Shown here one piece after another: positions 44,800 to 54,700 of a stretch of 64,000 nucleotides of DNA. Location: assembly GCF_031143425.1 (NCBI RefSeq), contig NC_090444.1, forward strand, positions 1,347,390,323-1,347,454,322. Direction: 5' to 3'. Each line of letters opens with the position of its first letter. The stretch's first letter is position 1. The position numbers and the translations under genes were made by a program. The DNA is from Pleurodeles waltl. Its lineage: Eukaryota > Chordata > Amphibia > Caudata > Salamandridae. Below the pieces are notes generated by a model. The model searched no databases. It was not told the origin of the DNA and saw nothing but the letters and a program-made list of their open reading frames with translations.

Positions 44800-44909
44800 A
44801 TTCATTAGGTGAGGAATCCACAGGTAGTTGTATCCATCAGAAGAACGAGTTACTTACCTTCGGTAACGACTTTTCTGGTGGATACATTAGCTACCTGTGG
44901 ATTCCTCAC
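44800..44909 (+). repeat. DIRS internal complementary region
   Basis: The first half (ttcattaggtgaggaatcc to tatccatcag) is the complement of the left terminus, and the second half (gaacgagttacttacc to gtggattcctcac) is the complement of the right terminus including its 40-bp extension. The join, catcag-aa-gaacg, therefore records the sequence of the expected circle junction. In the DIRS-1 model this region templates completion of the ends. It starts 46 bp after the recombinase stop codon. Confidence 0.9.
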
Positions 44910-45248
44910 GGTCCCACCCGCCTCCCCGTTGCCTTTTTGGTCTCTCCAAGCAATCCTTGAGTGTGCTCCTTTTGGTCTTCAAAGTTGCAATACATTTTGC
45001 ATATATGATATTTGTATATATGTGTATATTTATATATAAATCTATATATATTGTGTATATACATGATTCGTATGTATAAATATATTTATTTGTTTAAAAA
45101 ATAAATAAAAAAAAAGAAGGTTATATTAAATCTACAGCTATTTTATTGCAATGTTGTGTGATTTACAATATTAGGAGATGTTGCTTTGCTCTTTCCTTAC
45201 ATTGGGTTATTATTATTTCTCATGCACGTAAAAAATGTTGGTACTGTC

Positions 45249-45455
45249 ATCGGCACGTCGGCGACGACCTCTTATTGTCTGTATGACGTCAGACGGCGTC
45301 GCGTGGGCTAGAGTGACGTCCTCGTCGACGTGCAGAGACTAGTAAGAAGATTTCCGTCGAATGCTGGCGCCATGGGAGTATTCATTAGGTGAGGAATCCA
45401 CAGGTAGCTAATGTATCCACCAGAAAAGTCGTTACCGAAGGTAAGTAACTCGTTC
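45249..45455 (-). repeat. Right inverted terminal repeat and extension of the DIRS element
   Basis: From actgtcatcggcacgtcgg to the common end aactcgttc at 45,455. The first about 165 bp are the complement of the left repeat; the last about 40 bp (ccagaaaagtcgttaccg onward) are unique to the right end and reappear only in the internal complementary region. Confidence 0.88.
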
Positions 45456-46208
45456 GTTTGGCAGACAGGGTACTCTGTTGGTGTTGCATCAAAGTTCCCT
45501 CATTTCTAAACTCTAAATCAGGCCCTTTATCTCTCTACCTGAGAGATTTTTGCAAAGTGCTAGGGAATGAAAAGTGAGAAGGATGGCATATTTTTGTCTG
45601 TAGTAATCTAAGTCACAGGGTGTTGGACTTGGCCCTCTCTGCAGGTTCACCTCCAAACATTTTAACTTTATCCTTCCTGTTTTCTGAATCCATTTTTTAT
45701 CGAGGTTTAGCAATCTCTGCACTTTACCACAGCTAACCTGTGCTAATGTGCTTGTGCTTTCTCCTCTAATATGGAAAACTTGTCTTTCACCAAATTAGTA
45801 CTGTTAATATACTTGTATGTGTCTAGTAAAGTGGTACTGCATGTACCCAGCGCCTCTAAATTAAATGCTGCAAGTGGACCTGCATAATCATAAACACGAT
45901 TGACTCTTAAGGAATCAATTAAATGAAGTTTCCTTACATCAATTATTATTGTACTGTTAGTCTGTATTTAACCAATTTATTTACTATCATTCATCTTTTA
46001 CACATGACAACTCTGTAGGATATACACCAAAAACTCTGAATATGATTTCATTTAATTTTATCCAGATATCAACATGTAATATACAATCTTCTACACAATA
46101 ACCTTGTGTCAGTTCCTCTGTACATTACACTTAGGTGTAAATTTACTCATTTGACGGTCATTGTTAACATACATCTGTAGTCCTGGTCTGTCAAGTCAAG
46201 TAGTCCAC
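45456..46208 (+). repeat. Old LTR fragment and unassigned DNA
   Basis: At 45,621 the sequence tgttggacttggccctc matches the start of the Gmr1-like LTR at 3,959 (tgttggacctggccct), and the similarity continues through a block near 45,722-45,750 (ctttaccacagctaacctgtgc) to about 45,890. After that it changes to AT-rich DNA without recognisable features. This is probably the first 270 bp of an old plus-strand LTR. Confidence 0.45.
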
Positions 46209-46213
46209 CTCAT

Positions 46214-48700
46214 TGTGAGAAACTGGGGCTGATTGCAGAGGCCCCCTAACTTTTTGCCCCCATTTTCCACTTTATGCTGGTGTTTTCCTGACTCTGCTGG
46301 TGCCCTGGGTACTGCTAACCAGTCCCAGGGCCTGTGCTCTGTGTAAAATGGATATGCAAATTAGGCAAATTATAATTGGCTAAGTTAACCTACCTATAAG
46401 TCCCTAGTATATGGTAGGGCATGTAGGTTTAGGGACCACAGCATAGGTGGTGCACACCTAGGTGCATTGCTGAGGTGCCCAGTGTCATTTTAAAAGCAAG
46501 CCTGCCTTGCTGGCTGCTTTTAAATTAAAGTTATATGCAAATTCGACTTTGGAATTAAAGGTACTTCCAAAGTCTTAAACTACCTTATTTTTACATATAA
46601 GTCACCCCTAAGGTGTGCCCTATGTGCCCCTAGGGCTGGGTGCCATGTAACTATAAGCAGGGACTTTATAAAAATAGATTTATAAGCCCTGGTGAGGTAA
46701 AAACAGCCAAATTCGTTTTTCCCTCATTGAAGTAAATGGCCTTCATAGGCTAGAATGGGCAGACTTTATTTTAAATTTTAAAGTCTCCTTAAATGTTACA
46801 TACCAAGAATTTGGTATCAAATTGATTGTTATAATAAATCCCACAACTTCCAGTTGTTGGATTTAATATAACTAGTGCAGGTAAAAAGTTTAGACTTTAC
46901 CTAAAAAGTTGCCAATTTCAGCTCTGCATTGTTTTTGCTCCTGTGCTCTGATTGGCCAGCCTGCAGCAGCTTCTGCCAGGCTACTTTAATGAGGTGTGAA
47001 GTGGCCTGACTTCACACAAAGGAATGTGCTTGGGGGAGAGAATCTCCCCTCAGCAGATGGGGAAGCAGGAAGGGGGAGGGCTGCCAAACTGGTCTTCAAA
47101 GGCAGAGAAGGACATCTGGAGCACCCAGCAACACCCCCACATCCTGCAACCCCAGACAGCTAGGTGCCCCCTTGATTAGATTAGGAGAGGGCAGGAGAGG
47201 GGTGTGTTTATGATTTTTAGCCACACCAGTGGGTGGGCTCAGCCAGATCTCTCCTCTAAAAATCAGATTCATCCATTTTGGATTTTTAGAGACTGTTGCC
47301 TTCTGGGATGGATTTTTGCCACACTTCCCAGGAAGTGGTCATCACAGGGGGACGACCCTGTCCCTGATTGGAGGACCAGGGCCCCCCTGCTTTTCACCCA
47401 GGAGCAAGGATAAAACTGGCAGACCTGCACCCACGCCTCAGATCCCCTCCAGAATTCAACAAGAAAGGAACTAAAGAAGAAGAAGGACTGCCCTGCTGGA
47501 CCCCTGGCCTGCACCTGGACCCTGCACTCAGAAAGACTGCACCAGCTGCACACTTGGGCTTCACCACAAGAAGGACTTTGCCTGGCTTCCACTGGTTCAA
47601 GGAGGGACTCCCTGTTTGCTACAGGTGAAAAATTGCTAACCAGAGTCCCCTGCACCAACTCCTGAAAAAGTGACCAGCTGACCACTGTCCAGTGGCCAAA
47701 AAGGAGTTTGCGCCAGGTGCATTCTGGGAGTTGAAGTCCGCACTTCCCAAGGACCATCACAGAACTTCTGGACCCTTGGGGTGAGCTGTGGACCCCAAAA
47801 GAACCTTAAAAGAACATCTGGGTGAAGCCCCAGAAGTTTGGAAAAGATTGGAGAAATTTTAGAAAAAAGCTCCATAAAGTGACCGACTCGACGCGGAAAT
47901 TCTAGCCGGCTTGCCTCAACCGCGACCCGGCCTGACTTCGTGGTTCGTCCCGGTCAAGAAAAACATCCGAAAAAAAGACTAAGTCCGAACGTAAAAAGTT
48001 GACCGGGACCTTCCAGCCATCGTATCCGAGAAGGGCTCCACGGACGTCGGATCAAGATCCAGGTTTACCCCGGTCGAAGGATTTTCATCTCGAAAAAACG
48101 ACTAAGTCCGAAGGTAGAAATCACCACCGAGGAAACCGACTTCGCGTATCCGGACAAGGGCTCCAGGAGGTCGGATCCAACTGGCAGGTTCGTCCCGGTG
48201 AAGAAAAACTTCAAAATAAAGACTAAGTCAGAAGGTAACTTTTTAACCGAGGCTTCCCGCGACCTGTATCCGAGCAGGGCTCCATCGCGGTCGGCCTGAA
48301 AGTTTGACTTTGTCCCGGTCCTGGTGCAACCAGATGACCCGATTGGCGCTTTTTGTTTCTATGCGCTAGAAAATAATAATACTTTAAAAATTCATATCTC
48401 CGGTTCCCCTGAACCGATTTTAATCGTTTTTGTGTCATTTTAAAGATAAAAATATAAGCTATTTTTATAAATTGGTTTTGGATTTTTAAACTGTTTCCTG
48501 TGTTTTATTTAATTACTGTTGTGTGATATTTGAATGCTTTACACTTTGTCTCCTAAGTTAAGCCTTGACGCTCGATGCCAAGCTACCAAGGGTAGAGCTG
48601 GGATTAATTTACTGAGACCTAACTGTACTTTTGTGGAGGTTTGTGGCTTGTTGCTAGGTGTAGGTACCTACCTGCCCTACCAATAACCCATTTTCCAACA
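46214..48700 (+). repeat. 5' LTR of the young LTR element
   Basis: Begins tgtgagaaactgggg and ends cattttccaaca. It has a TATAAAAA near 46,673, AATAAA signals near 46,832 and 48,212, and an internal array of roughly 120-bp units (47,881-48,330). Which TATA and polyadenylation signals are used cannot be told from sequence. Short open frames inside it recur identically in the 3' LTR and are not taken as genes. Confidence 0.93.
47881..48330 (+). repeat. About 120-bp imperfect tandem units inside the 5' LTR
   Basis: Four diverged units are recognised by a recurring cccggt block at 47,949, 48,069, 48,194 and 48,314 (spacings 120, 125 and 120 bp), and by gactaagtccgaa/gactaagtcagaa blocks between them, along with gtatccgagaagggctcc-like segments. 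The fourth is partial. CpG content is higher than in the rest of the LTR. The same array is at about 53,116-53,565 in the 3' LTR. Confidence 0.8.
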
Positions 48701-48935
48701 TAATTGAAAGCAGCGACGGGATCCTGTACTTGTGTTCAATATCACGTTACAGTTTTAGATAAAACAAATTAAAAATCCTTTAAATTGTCCTAGTGCAAAA
48801 ATTGTTTTTAATTTTTAATTTTAATTTTTTTTAAATTAATTTGGATTAATTTCAATTATTGAATTTTTGTAATTTTTCTAAATTCTTGTTTCCAATTTTT
48901 GCAAAAAGCTTTTGTTGACACAAAACTAGGGAACC
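48701..48935 (+). promoter_or_regulatory. Leader between the 5' LTR and the frame
   Basis: Starts taattgaaagcagcgacggg directly after the LTR. A standard tRNA primer site would begin TGG; none is visible within the first bases, so priming may use a shifted or unusual site. The remainder, to the ATG at 48,936 (accATGg context), is T-rich. This segment would also be expected to hold the packaging signal. Confidence 0.4.
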
Positions 48936-51326
48936 ATGGAGCTTGATCTGGCTAGCCTACCCACACTGACAGTAGTCCAGCTTAGGGGGTTGTGTATTGA
49001 GAGGGGGTTGCCTGCAACCACTAATCTCAGGAAGGAAATCCTGATTAAATCCCTGACAGCATGGGCTGAGGCCCAAGAGGTAGAGACAGAGGAAGCTCCA
49101 GAGGAGGAACCAAAAGAGGATGATGCTAACTCTAACCACTCAGGGGAGGAAAGGCATCAGACCCCAAGTGAGGAAGAGGAGGAACGGTCCTCACTGGACA
49201 CAGTCACTAGGGGCAGACCCAAAGCTAGTGGTAGGAAGAGGGTCCTTTCAGGAGGAGAGAACCCATCCATCAGGGAAAGAGAGCTGGAAGCCCAGCTAGC
49301 CTACATAGCTTTGGAGGCAGAGAAGCTTGCCCTAGAAAAGAAAAAATGGGCAAGCAAAGAAAAAAAAGATGGAAGCAGCGAGAAAGAAGCTGAGGTGTCC
49401 ATGGGTGGGGGAGTTTGCCCCAGATTACCCAAGGGGGTGGTTCCTGCTTATGTAGAGGGGGATGACATAGATAAGTGGCTAGGGGCCTTTGAGAGGGCAC
49501 TCCAAATGAGAAGGGTTAGGCCTCAATACTGGGGTTCCCTTTTGTGGGAGTTGGTCCCCAACTCAGGGAGGGATAGGCTTCTGACCTTAAGGGGGGAGGA
49601 GGCAGATTCATACCCTAGTATGAAGAGGTGCTTAGTCAAGAAGTTTGGTCTGACCCCAGAGCAATATAGAATGAAGTTCAGGGACACCCAGAAGGGCAGT
49701 ACCCAGTCTTGGGTTGACTTTGTGGACACCTCACTAAAGGCACTAGAGGGCTGGATTATTGGCAACAAAGTAAATACTTATGAGGGGTTATACAATCTGA
49801 TCATGAGAGAGCACATCTTGACCAATTGTATCCAAGAAAGGTTACGCCAGCATCTAGTGGACTCTAAGCTGACCAACCCTAGAGAGCTAGGGGAGGCAGC
49901 TGATGAGTGGTTGAGAACCAGGGTGGTTGTCAAGTCCCAGGGGGGGGACTCCAAGAAGGGGGGGACAGGTCCCCAAAAACCTAAGGAGGGAGGTGGTAAG
50001 CCCACCACAGAGACTCCCTCTGTACCCCAGAACCCTAAGAAGGAGGAGAGTAAATCCCACTCCCAATCTGACATGCAGAGACAGGGAGACCCAGGGTTAA
50101 AAAAGCTCTTGGACAGTAGGGCTTGCTTTGACTGTCAGCAGACAGGTCACTTCAGAGGAGATGCAGCCTGTCCAAAGAAAGTGGTTAGCACTGGGCTGTC
50201 CAGTGTAGCCATAGAGGAGGATTCCTCAGATGATGAAGTCCTCCTAGCATTGTGCTGGGAGACAGGACCAGATGGTAAGCTGGTGATCCCTGAGGGTGGG
50301 AGTAGGCACTTCCACCACATTCAAGTGAATGGGATCCCTACCACTGGCCTGAGAGACACCTGTGCCAGTCACACTGTAGTGAGTGACCGGTTAGTGACCC
50401 CAGACATGTATGTCCCAGGAAAGACAAAGAAAGTCAGGATAGCCACAGGGGAGGTCACCTCCAAACCTGTAGCCATAGTGCCCCTAGAGAGGGAGGGTAT
50501 CCTTGACTGGATTAGGGTGGTAGTCAGTGCTGACCTCCCCCTAGATTGTATCCTGGGCAATGACCTCCCAGAGGTGAGTCTGGTCACAGATGGGGTGGTC
50601 GCCCAGGGCGCCCCCCCAACCCAAAGTCCTGGGGAGTCAGTCCCTACAGTTAGGAGACAGGGGTCCCCAAGAAAAGGAAAGAAGAAAAGGAAGGGTAGGC
50701 CACTCTTAAAGAGAGTTCCAGGGAGCCAAGGGCCCTCTGCCCCAGTAAGGGGGGAGCCCAGAGTTGGCACTGGTGAGGCCTCCCCTGACCCCAAGGAAGT
50801 CCTGAGTAGTCAGGCAGCTGTCCAGATGCAAGGTGTTGCCCCTGCACTGACAGAAGGGAGAGTGGAAGGAGGGTGTCTGCCACAGGAGGTGGTAGCCCCC
50901 CACTCAAGACAGCAAGAGGGGTGCCAGGACCCCAAAGATGCCCCTAAAGCAGCTCAGCCACCTGTCAGTGGAGAGCTTAGGGTGTGGTTCTGGGTACTGA
51001 CAGCTGTCAGTAGCCTCTGCTGGGTGCTAGCCTTCCTGGCAGCACTGTACTTGGCCTGGGAGGCAGACCCCAGGGCCAATAGCAAAGTAGGCCCCCTGAC
51101 CCTATTGGTCATGGTGGGGTTGCTCAAGTGTTGGGTGACCTCTTTGGGTAAGCTAGGTGTTGCCCTAGCAAAGTTTGGAGTAGGGGAGGTGGGCACCTCA
51201 CTACCCAAGTTGGCAGAGAGAGAGGAGGAAAACCCCCCTAGAGGGAAGTTTCAGTTTGAGTTGGGTCCTTTTACTGTTGGGATGGCTTCACTACCCAGAG
51301 GGAGTGACCCTGACAGGAGGATATAA
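48936..51326 (+). CDS. gag: Gag-protease-like polyprotein with SCAN-like domain and hydrophobic tail
   Basis: An uninterrupted 796-codon frame. Residues 10-43 look like a SAP-type helix-extended-loop-helix (LTVVQLRGLCIERGLP). Residues 50-150 are acidic, then a basic coiled region. Residues 170-330 are capsid-like and end in a SCAN-like block (EQYRMKFRDTQKGSTQSWVD to ELGEAADEWLRTR); the SCAN domain of zinc-finger proteins is known to derive from a Gmr1-like Gag. A zinc knuckle CFDCQQTGHFRGDAAC (397-412) has spacing CX2CX4HX6C rather than CX2CX4HX4C. A retropepsin-like domain (464-545) has DTC at 474-476 instead of D-T/S-G, and ILGND at 539-543. After a basic stretch, residues 683-708 form a strong transmembrane-like segment and 717-748 a second hydrophobic stretch. 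No polymerase follows. Confidence 0.85.
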   Translation: MELDLASLPTLTVVQLRGLCIERGLPATTNLRKEILIKSLTAWAEAQEVETEEAPEEEPKEDDANSNHSGEERHQTPSEEEEERSSLDTVTRGRPKASGRKRVLSGGENPSIRERELEAQLAYIALEAEKLALEKKKWASKEKKDGSSEKEAEVSMGGGVCPRLPKGVVPAYVEGDDIDKWLGAFERALQMRRVRPQYWGSLLWELVPNSGRDRLLTLRGEEADSYPSMKRCLVKKFGLTPEQYRMKFRDTQKGSTQSWVDFVDTSLKALEGWIIGNKVNTYEGLYNLIMREHILTNCIQERLRQHLVDSKLTNPRELGEAADEWLRTRVVVKSQGGDSKKGGTGPQKPKEGGGKPTTETPSVPQNPKKEESKSHSQSDMQRQGDPGLKKLLDSRACFDCQQTGHFRGDAACPKKVVSTGLSSVAIEEDSSDDEVLLALCWETGPDGKLVIPEGGSRHFHHIQVNGIPTTGLRDTCASHTVVSDRLVTPDMYVPGKTKKVRIATGEVTSKPVAIVPLEREGILDWIRVVVSADLPLDCILGNDLPEVSLVTDGVVAQGAPPTQSPGESVPTVRRQGSPRKGKKKRKGRPLLKRVPGSQGPSAPVRGEPRVGTGEASPDPKEVLSSQAAVQMQGVAPALTEGRVEGGCLPQEVVAPHSRQQEGCQDPKDAPKAAQPPVSGELRVWFWVLTAVSSLCWVLAFLAALYLAWEADPRANSKVGPLTLLVMVGLLKCWVTSLGKLGVALAKFGVGEVGTSLPKLAEREEENPPRGKFQFELGPFTVGMASLPRGSDPDRRI

Positions 51327-51448
51327 GGCAGAGTAGGCCCTGCAAAGGGACAGCCAGTTTTCTTCACTGTCTTCCTCGCCTAACAAGCCAGGAAGACTCT
51401 CCCAGGATTGGGCTGAGTCTCCTGGGCGTGTGGGCTGGGGGGGGGTTG
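51327..51448 (+). promoter_or_regulatory. 3' untranslated stretch with polypurine-like tract
   Basis: The sequence between the stop codon and the 3' LTR ends with gggctgggggggggttg just before tgtgaga at 51,449. A purine-rich tract at this point is where plus-strand DNA synthesis is primed in LTR retroelements. Two thymines separate it from the LTR. Confidence 0.6.
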
Positions 51449-53935
51449 TGTGAGAAACTGGGGCTGATTGCAGAGGCCCCCTAACTTTTTGCCCCCATTT
51501 TCCACTTTATGCTGGTGTTTTCCTGACTCTGCTGGTGCCCTGGGTACTGCTAACCAGTCCCAGGGCCTGTGCTCTGTGTAAAATGGATATGCAAATTAGG
51601 CTAATTATAATTGGCTAAGTTAACCTACCTATAAGTCCCTAGTATATGGTAGGGCATGTAGGTTTAGGGACCACAGCATAGGTGGTGCACACCTAGGTGC
51701 ATTGCTGAGGTGCCCAGTGTCATTTTAAAAGCAAGCCTGCCTTGCTGGCTGCTTTTAAATTAAAGTTATATGCAAATTCGACTTTGGAATTAAAGGTACT
51801 TCCAAAGTCTTAAACTACCTTATTTTTACATATAAGTCACCCCTAAGGTGTGCCCTATGTGCCCCTAGGGCTGGGTGCCATGTAACTATAAGCAGGGACT
51901 TTATAAAAATAGATTTATAAGCCCTGGTGAGGTAAAAACAGCCAAATTCGTTTTTCCCTCATTGAAGTAAATGGCCTTCATAGGCTAGAATGGGCAGACT
52001 TTATTTTAAATTTTAAAGTCTCCTTAAATGTTACATACCAAGAATTTGGTATCAAATTGATTGTTATAATAAATCCCACAACTTCCAGTTGTTGGATTTA
52101 ATATAACTAGTGCAGGTAAAAAGTTTAGACTTTACCTAAAAAGTTGCCAATTTCAGCTCTGCATTGTTTTTGCTCCTGTGCTCTGATTGGCCAGCCTGCA
52201 GCAGCTTCTGCCAGGCTACTTTAATGAGGTGTGAAGTGGCCTGACTTCACACAAAGGAATGTGCTTGGGGGAGAGAATCTCCCCTCAGCAGATGGGGAAG
52301 CAGGAAGGGGGAGGGCTGCCAAACTGGTCTTCAAAGGCAGAGAAGGACATCTGGAGCACCCAGCAACACCCCCACATCCTGCAACCCCAGACAGCTAGGT
52401 GCCCCCTTGATTAGATTAGGAGAGGGCAGGAGAGGGGTGTTTTTATGATTTTTAGCCACACCAGTGGGTGGGCTCAGCCAGATCTCTCCTCTAAAAATCA
52501 GATTCATCCATTTTGGATTTTTAGAGACTGTTGCCTTCTGGGATGGATTTTTGCCACACTTCCCAGGAAGTGGTCATCACAGGGGGACGACCCTGTCCCT
52601 GATTGGAGGACCAGGGCCCCCCTGCTTTTCACCCAGGAGCAAGGATAAAACTGGCAGACCTGCACCCACGCCTCAGATCCCCTCCAGAATTCAACAAGAA
52701 AGGAACTAAAGAAGAAGAAGGACTGCCCTGCTGGACCCCTGGCCTGCACCTGGACCCTGCACTCAGAAAGACTGCACCAGCTGCACACTTGGGCTTCACC
52801 ACAAGAAGGACTTTGCCTGGCTTCCACTGGTTCAAGGAGGGACTCCCTGTTTGCTACAGGTGAAAAATTGCTAACCAGAGTCCCCTGCACCAACTCCTGA
52901 AAAAGTGACCAGCTGACCACTGTCCAGTGGCCAAAAAGGAGTTTGCGCCAGGTGCATTCTGGGAGTTGAAGTCCGCACTTCCCAAGGACCATCACAGAAC
53001 TTCTGGACCCTTGGGGTGAGCTGTGGACCCCAAAAGAACCTTAAAAGAACATCTGGGTGAAGCCCCAGAAGTTTGGAAAAGATTGGAGAAATTTTAGAAA
53101 AAAGCTCCATAAAGTGACCGACTCGACGCGGAAATTCTAGCCGGCTTGCCTCAACCGCGACCCGGCCTGACTTCGTGGTTCGTCCCGGTCAAGAAAAACA
53201 TCCGAAAAAAAGACTAAGTCCGAACGTAAAAAGTTGACCGGGACCTTCCAGCCATCGTATCCGAGAAGGGCTCCACGGACGTCGGATCAAGATCCAGGTT
53301 TACCCCGGTCGAAGGATTTTCATCTCGAAAAAACGACTAAGTCCGAAGGTAGAAATCACCACCGAGGAAACCGACTTCGCGTATCCGGACAAGGGCTCCA
53401 GGAGGTCGGATCCAACTGGCAGGTTCGTCCCGGTGAAGAAAAACTTCAAAATAAAGACTAAGTCAGAAGGTAACTTTTTAACCGAGGCTTCCCGCGACCT
53501 GTATCCGAGCAGGGCTCCATCGCGGTCGGCCTGAAAGTTTGACTTTGTCCCGGTCCTGGTGCAACCAGATGACCCGATTGGCGCTTTTTGTTTCTATGCG
53601 CTAGAAAATAATAATACTTTAAAAATTCATATCTCCGGTTCCCCTGAACCGATTTTAATCGTTTTTGTGTCATTTTAAAGATAAAAATATAAGCTATTTT
53701 TATAAATTGGTTTTGGATTTTTAAACTGTTTCCTGTGTTTTATTTAATTACTGTTGTGTGATATTTGAATGCTTTACACTTTGTCTCCTAAGTTAAGCCT
53801 TGACGCTCGATGCCAAGCTACCAAGGGTAGAGCTGGGATTAATTTACTGAGACCTAACTGTACTTTTGTGGAGGTTTGTGGCTTGTTGCTAGGTGTAGGT
53901 ACCTACCTGCCCTACCAATAACCCATTTTCCAACA
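51449..53935 (+). repeat. 3' LTR of the young LTR element
   Basis: Same 2,487 bp as the 5' LTR, with two substitutions noted. It ends cattttccaaca and is followed by the target duplication ctcat. It contains the same roughly 120-bp unit array (about 53,116-53,565). Confidence 0.93.
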
Positions 53936-53940
53936 CTCAT

Positions 53941-54700
53941 TAACACCGATCGTCTCTGTTAAATGTTGTTCTAACATTGTGGAATAAAGACTGATAGTCT
54001 TCACCAATATTTATCTTTTCCATTGCATTGAACAAGGGTTTCTCATACAGAACTGTCTATGCGTTTCGGCTTCTTCACTCCTGGCCTCTTCAGGACAAAT
54101 AAGTATCATGTTTCTATAACTTAAGAATTTAAAACAAAAGAAAATCCATCATGTAAAGGGCCTTTCCAAAATTATCCAAAATTAAAAACCTCTATATTGC
54201 TTAGATGCTGTTTGGAACTGAAACCTCTGAGTAATAAATCATACTGCAGCAAGCTGTTTACAAACATCATTACATAAAACTCCAGTGCCCAGGCAGTGCT
54301 GGTCCATATTACTCATGTAGTTCATATATTTAGTGGACCTGCAGCTCTCATTGTGCTACCCATTAAATTAGCCAGCTTGTATTGCAGTTTTAAACCACCA
54401 TTTCATCCCAGCAAAATGAACCCTTTGCCAGGCCTAAAACTTGGATAACTTTTGGTTACCTTATCACATTTAATAAGTGATCATCTTTGATTGGGAGCAG
54501 GTAGACTTCTCATGTTTGGTGTGTTACGGAATTGTAATTTAAATACCTTTTAATAGTAAAGTCAGATTGTAAGTCACAATTTTGAAAATGCCACTTTTAG
54601 AAAGTTGGCATTTTACTCTCCAAACCATTTGGTGCACGCAGACTGTGTCCTAGGTCACATGACTAGGTGTAGGTGGTAGTTTTTGTTTATTCCTTCTAGA
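53941..54700 (+). repeat. Old LTR fragment, plus strand, and unassigned DNA
   Basis: From about 54,285 to 54,650 the sequence resembles the front part of the Gmr1-like LTRs, for example agtggacctgcagctctcattgtgc and gaaaatgccacttttagaaag, which match in complement blocks at 9,200-9,230 of the minus-strand solo LTR. It is old and without defined ends. 53,941-54,280 is unassigned. Confidence 0.4.

Larger units (their letters stand above)
39418..45455 (+). mobile_element. Complete DIRS-type tyrosine-recombinase retrotransposon
   Basis: A 6,038-bp element bounded by inverted terminal repeats (about 39,421-39,598 and 45,249-45,412), with an extension of about 40 bp at the right end. It encodes, in order, a Gag-like protein, RT-RNase H and a tyrosine recombinase. 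An internal complementary region (44,800-44,909) contains the complement of the left terminus joined to the complement of the right terminus, the hallmark of DIRS-1-type elements. There is no target duplication, as expected for integration by a tyrosine recombinase from a circular intermediate. All three frames are open, so it may be young or still mobile. Confidence 0.9.
46214..53935 (+). mobile_element. Young nonautonomous Gmr1-like LTR retrotransposon
   Basis: Two LTRs of 2,487 bp each (46,214-48,700 and 51,449-53,935) flank a 2,748-bp internal region. A perfect 5-bp target duplication ctcat lies at 46209-46213 and 53936-53940. In my reading the LTRs differ at two positions (about 46,375/51,602 and 47,206/52,441), roughly 0.1%, so insertion is very recent. 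The internal region holds one frame of 796 codons (Gag plus protease-like domain and hydrophobic tail). There is no RT, RNase H or integrase. A G-rich tract precedes the 3' LTR. No canonical TGG-type primer binding site follows the 5' LTR. The LTR ends resemble the solo LTRs elsewhere in the window. Confidence 0.93.

Noticed and set aside
47269..47760. 163-codon minus-strand frame, repeated at 52,504-52,995
   Set aside because: The duplication is only because it lies in both LTRs; it has no domain and overlaps frames on the other strand.
46214..53935. Segmental duplication of about 2.5 kb
   Set aside because: The two copies are LTRs of one element: TG...CA ends, a 5-bp target duplication and a Gag frame between them.
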